From the NCBI GenBank assembly GCA_017632695.1, contig JAGBQS010000244.1, positions 1 to 8,009 of the forward strand: a stretch of 8,009 nucleotides of DNA. The letters run 5' to 3'. Source of the stretch: Bacteroidales bacterium. Its GTDB lineage: Bacteria; Bacteroidota; Bacteroidia; Bacteroidales; UBA3663. Below are positions 5,326 to 8,009 of the stretch, in pieces. Each line of letters begins with the position of its first letter. Position 1 is the stretch's first letter. The notes under the pieces were generated by a model, which saw only the letters and a program-made list of their open reading frames with translations, was not told where the DNA came from and ran no database searches. A program made the position numbers and the translations under genes.

Positions 5326-6207
5326 ATGAATAAAAAAACAATTATCATTCTTAGTGTCGCAGGTGCCCTGATGCTGGGTGCAATCATCTGGCTTGCCGTT
5401 TCGCTCTACGACAAAACCGATACCATCGACTTCCTGACTGAACAGTACGCACTCGAAAAGGAAGCACTCGCCGACGAGTACTCACAGCTTGCCATTCAGT
5501 ACGAAGGATACAGACTGGTGGTCAACAACGATTCGCTTGAACAGAAACTCGAGGATCAGCGAATCAAACTCCAAAGACTGGCCGAAGAACTCAGACAGAC
5601 CAAGGCTGAGGATCTCCGCAAGATTGCCGCCCTTGAAAAGGAACTCGCCACCGTCCGCGGCGTTCTCCGTTATTACGTGGCTCAGGTCAATTCCCTCAAT
5701 CAGGTGAACGAGGCTCTCATGGCCGAGAACAAGGCCGTCCGTCAGCAGATACGCAGAGTCAGCACCGCCAACGAGAACCTGAAGCAGCAGAACGAGGAAC
5801 TGTCGCAGAAAATCGACATTGCCTCTCACCTTTCGGCCAACAACCTCAAGGCTGAGGCCCAGAACAAACGCGGCAAGAAAACCTCTTCGCTCAAATCCAC
5901 CACGATGTTTGTTGTCAGCTTTAATGTCGGAGCCAATATTACGGCCCAGACCGGCGACAAGGATCTCTTTGTCCGCATCCTGAAACCGAACGAGGATCTG
6001 CTGACCGGCGCCAAGTCCGGTACGTTCAGCTACGACGGCAGCATGATTCAGTATTCAATGAAGAAGACCATCGAATATACCGGTGAGGAACAGCCGGTCA
6101 CCCTCTATTGGAACCGCAACGAAACGCTCGATCCCGGCCGCTATACCTTCGAGGTTTTTGCCGACGGAAAACTGATCGGATCGACCTCCCTCACGATGGG
6201 CAATTAA
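5326..6207 (+). CDS. Membrane-anchored coiled-coil protein of unknown function
   Basis: I do not recognise this 293-residue protein as a characterised family. It begins with MNKK and a single hydrophobic helix at about 4-27, an uncleaved anchor or signal-anchor, placing the rest in the periplasm. Residues about 35-172 are rich in Glu, Gln, Lys and Leu with heptad-like spacing (for example KLEDQRIKLQRLAEEL at 74-89 and ENLKQQNEELSQKID at 150-164), a long coiled coil. A basic linker (KRGKK, 181-185) leads to a C-terminal region of about 100 residues with alternating beta-type segments: TMFVVSFNVGANI, LFVRILKPNEDLL, VTLYWNR and PGRYTFEVFADGKLIGS. This looks like a small beta-sandwich. The shape suggests an envelope scaffold or spacer, but no enzymatic motif is visible. 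It is the first gene after a strong promoter, 21 bases before the yihY-like gene. Confidence 0.85.
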   Translation: MNKKTIIILSVAGALMLGAIIWLAVSLYDKTDTIDFLTEQYALEKEALADEYSQLAIQYEGYRLVVNNDSLEQKLEDQRIKLQRLAEELRQTKAEDLRKIAALEKELATVRGVLRYYVAQVNSLNQVNEALMAENKAVRQQIRRVSTANENLKQQNEELSQKIDIASHLSANNLKAEAQNKRGKKTSSLKSTTMFVVSFNVGANITAQTGDKDLFVRILKPNEDLLTGAKSGTFSYDGSMIQYSMKKTIEYTGEEQPVTLYWNRNETLDPGRYTFEVFADGKLIGSTSLTMGN

Positions 6208-6228
6208 CCGATTCTAATCTGCAATATC

Positions 6229-7638
6229 ATGACCAAAAACCCAATCATCCTGTTTCGCATAGCCGTACGTTTCCTGACGTACGACGCCTGGCGAATGACT
6301 GCCGAAAATGTTTCGGGCACGGTTCGCTACCTGCTCAACATCGTCAAGGCCCTGTTTCTGTCTGTCCGCTTTTTCGTCTCGGACCGTATGATGGAGAAGG
6401 CTTCGGCCCTCACCTATTATACCTTATTGGCCATTGTTCCCATCTTTGCCCTGATTCTGGGCATCGCCAAAGGATTCAATGTGCAGGACCTGCTTGAGGA
6501 AACCATCGCCAATGCCGAAACCGGACAGGACGAAACCCTGATGTATATCTTCAAGTTTGCCGATTCATATCTGGAACATTCCAAGACCGGCATCATCATG
6601 GGCATCGGTATCGTCATGCTGCTTTGGGTTATCTACGGTCTGATCGGCAATGTGGAATCGGTATTCAATCAGATCTGGCAGCAGAAGAAAGGCAGAAGCA
6701 CAGTCCGGAAGGTTACCGACTATCTGAGTATCATGATTGTTATCCCGATCCTGATCTTCCTGGTTTGCGGCGTGCAGATTTTCACACACACGATGCTCAG
6801 CAGCATCGGCATCGATGCCATTTCCGAAACGCTTCGCTTCCTGTTCAAGTGGACGCCCTACCTGCTCATCATCATCGTCTTTACGTTTGTGTACATCGTG
6901 ATACCGAACGCTAAGGTGAAGTTCTCGAATGCACTGATTGCTGGTGCCGTAGCCGGTATCGGATTCATCTTCTTCCAGAACATCTACCTGAGCGGACAGA
7001 TCTGGGTTTCCAAATACAACGCCATCTACGGTTCGTTCGCCGCCCTGCCTTTGCTGCTGCTCTGGATGCAGATGTCGTGGGTAATCTGCCTGTATGGCGC
7101 CGAGCTTTCGTTTGCTGCCCAGAACATGCGCAACTTCGAATTCGAAAAAGACACGCAGAACATCTCCCGCCGCTATTATGATTTCCTCTGCGTGGTTGTG
7201 GCAGGACTGATTTACAGCCAGTTCCCCAAACGGAAATTCAAAACCGAAGATATCTCGACGCTGCTGCACCTGCCGTCCAAGCTGACCGGTAATATCATTT
7301 CGCACCTCAGCGAACTGAGCATCATCAACGAGACCATCTTCAATGGTGACCGGGAGGATGAGCACGTCTGGAACCCGGGACAGCCCGTCGACACCTACAG
7401 CATCGGACAGCTGCTGGAGGACATCGACGTTCAGGGAAGCACCGATTTCCGATATGACTATACCGAACTGTTCCGACGCGAATGGCAGACGATGCTCCAG
7501 ATGCGTCAGGCTGAAAAGGAAGTGTCCAAGGATCTGCTGATCCGCGACATTCAGATTGACTTCAAAAAGATTAACGAAACATGCAATATTTCAAGATCTC
7601 TGAAGGAGAGATTCAGACAATTATCGGAGAAGCGATGA
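6229..7638 (+). CDS. YihY/BrkB-family inner-membrane protein
   Basis: An integral membrane protein of the YihY/virulence factor BrkB family, once mislabelled ribonuclease BN; its transport or other activity is not established. The family core starts at about residue 40. It has KASALTYYTLLAIVPIFALILG (57-78, the conserved A-L-T-Y-T/S-L-A-P type segment), helices at about 118-140, 165-188, 208-226 and 234-256, and YNAIYGSFAALPLLLLWMQM with the following helix (263-296). Six membrane helices fit the family. The length of 469 residues exceeds E. coli YihY (290). The extra 160-170 residues form a soluble C-terminal region in which 312-370 resembles a winged-helix fold (FKTEDISTLLHLPSKLTGNIISHLSEL), followed by PGQPVDTYSIGQLLEDID (383-400). 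Its end overlaps the probable tldD start by 58 bases. Confidence 0.88.
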   Translation: MTKNPIILFRIAVRFLTYDAWRMTAENVSGTVRYLLNIVKALFLSVRFFVSDRMMEKASALTYYTLLAIVPIFALILGIAKGFNVQDLLEETIANAETGQDETLMYIFKFADSYLEHSKTGIIMGIGIVMLLWVIYGLIGNVESVFNQIWQQKKGRSTVRKVTDYLSIMIVIPILIFLVCGVQIFTHTMLSSIGIDAISETLRFLFKWTPYLLIIIVFTFVYIVIPNAKVKFSNALIAGAVAGIGFIFFQNIYLSGQIWVSKYNAIYGSFAALPLLLLWMQMSWVICLYGAELSFAAQNMRNFEFEKDTQNISRRYYDFLCVVVAGLIYSQFPKRKFKTEDISTLLHLPSKLTGNIISHLSELSIINETIFNGDREDEHVWNPGQPVDTYSIGQLLEDIDVQGSTDFRYDYTELFRREWQTMLQMRQAEKEVSKDLLIRDIQIDFKKINETCNISRSLKERFRQLSEKR

Positions 7639-8009
7639 AGGACGGTGCCGACTATGTCGACATCTACTTCGAACACAGCTCGACGCTTTCGGTAAGCCTG
7701 CAGAACCGGGACGACAACAAGGCTTCGCAGAACATCGATTTCGGAGCCGGCGTACGCGTGGTTGTGGGCGAAAAAAGCGGTTATGCCTATACCGAAGAAG
7801 TTTCGGTTCCGGCTTTGCTGAAAGCTGCCCGACTGGCCGCCCGCATCGGACAGAACGGTTCCCGTTGTACAGCTGTTCCTGCCCTCCGCCCGATTGCTCC
7901 GGAAAAATCCTTCTACCGGCACCGGTCGCTCGACTTCCAGCCTGACCAGCAGCAGATCGGCCAGCTGGTTACGTACCTGAAGGATATGCGCGAAAGCCTG
8001 CTGCAGACC
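7581..8009 (+). CDS. tldD: TldD-family metallopeptidase, N-terminal part (cut by window end)
   Basis: The first 143 residues of a TldD/PmbA-type peptidase; no stop is reached. In E. coli TldD and TldE form a zinc-dependent heterodimer that digests unfolded peptides, matures microcin B17 and degrades the CcdA antitoxin. The visible part is the N-terminal domain: a helix (GEIQTIIGEAMKDGADYVDIYFE, 9-31), then the conserved block FGAGVRVVVGEKSGYAYTEE (54-73), which closely resembles E. coli TldD. The HExxxH zinc site lies beyond the window. The start at 7581 is preferred because the helix before DYVDIYFE is a normal part of the family. The alternative ATG at 7635 makes an ATGA overlap with the preceding stop but would remove that helix. 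tldD is preferred over pmbA/tldE because of the GVRVVVGEKSGYAY block, but the pair cannot be separated fully from the N-terminus alone. Confidence 0.85.
   Translation, partial: MQYFKISEGEIQTIIGEAMKDGADYVDIYFEHSSTLSVSLQNRDDNKASQNIDFGAGVRVVVGEKSGYAYTEEVSVPALLKAARLAARIGQNGSRCTAVPALRPIAPEKSFYRHRSLDFQPDQQQIGQLVTYLKDMRESLLQT

Noticed and set aside
6565..7365. Minus-strand open frame of 266 codons antisense to the yihY-like gene
   Set aside because: Asp/Gln/His-rich low-quality translation with no motif, opposite a clear membrane protein.
6229..7638. Annotation of the membrane protein as ribonuclease BN
   Set aside because: That older label for the YihY/BrkB family was an error. The true RNase BN/Z is a metallo-beta-lactamase fold enzyme, and no nuclease motif is present here.

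Overview
The window looks like a chromosomal housekeeping segment of a Bacteroidota bacterium, most likely Bacteroidales. Three things support this. The two clear promoters have the Bacteroidota -7 form TAnnTTTG. Gene starts lack consistent Shine-Dalgarno sequences. The gene set and order (free-standing PASTA membrane protein, RluD-type pseudouridine synthase, D-Ala-D-Ala ligase, PlsC-like acyltransferase) are typical of that phylum. Genus cannot be fixed from the sequence. Coding base composition is fairly balanced, while intergenic DNA is AT-rich.

Layout: positions 1-58 hold the last codons of an unidentified plus-strand gene. Positions 59-287 are non-coding and rich in dyads, with a strong hairpin at 142-173 between two converging transcription units. 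From 5138 down to 288 five genes lie head to tail on the minus strand. In transcription order they are a membrane-anchored PASTA protein, an RluD-family pseudouridine synthase, ddl, a PlsC-like acyltransferase and nadC. Gaps are 0, 64, 17 and 48 bases, so one operon is likely. It would be driven by a promoter at 5162-5193, possibly with an internal promoter before nadC. The operon mixes cell-wall precursor synthesis, a likely periplasmic peptidoglycan-binding protein, phospholipid acylation, rRNA modification and NAD synthesis.

A 187-base divergent promoter region (5139-5325) separates this from a plus-strand unit. That unit holds a membrane-anchored coiled-coil protein of unknown function, a YihY/BrkB-family membrane protein with a winged-helix-like C-terminal extension, and the first 143 codons of a TldD-type peptidase that runs off the window. 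The gap between the first two is 21 bases, and tldD probably starts 58 bases inside the end of the yihY-like gene.

I saw no mobile element, CRISPR array, tRNA or rRNA, and no convincing new multi-gene system. The best leads are the orphan coiled-coil protein, the dyad inside the minus-strand promoter spacer, the altered acyltransferase motif, the wHTH-like tail on the YihY homologue, and the AAC-rich structured tail after nadC.
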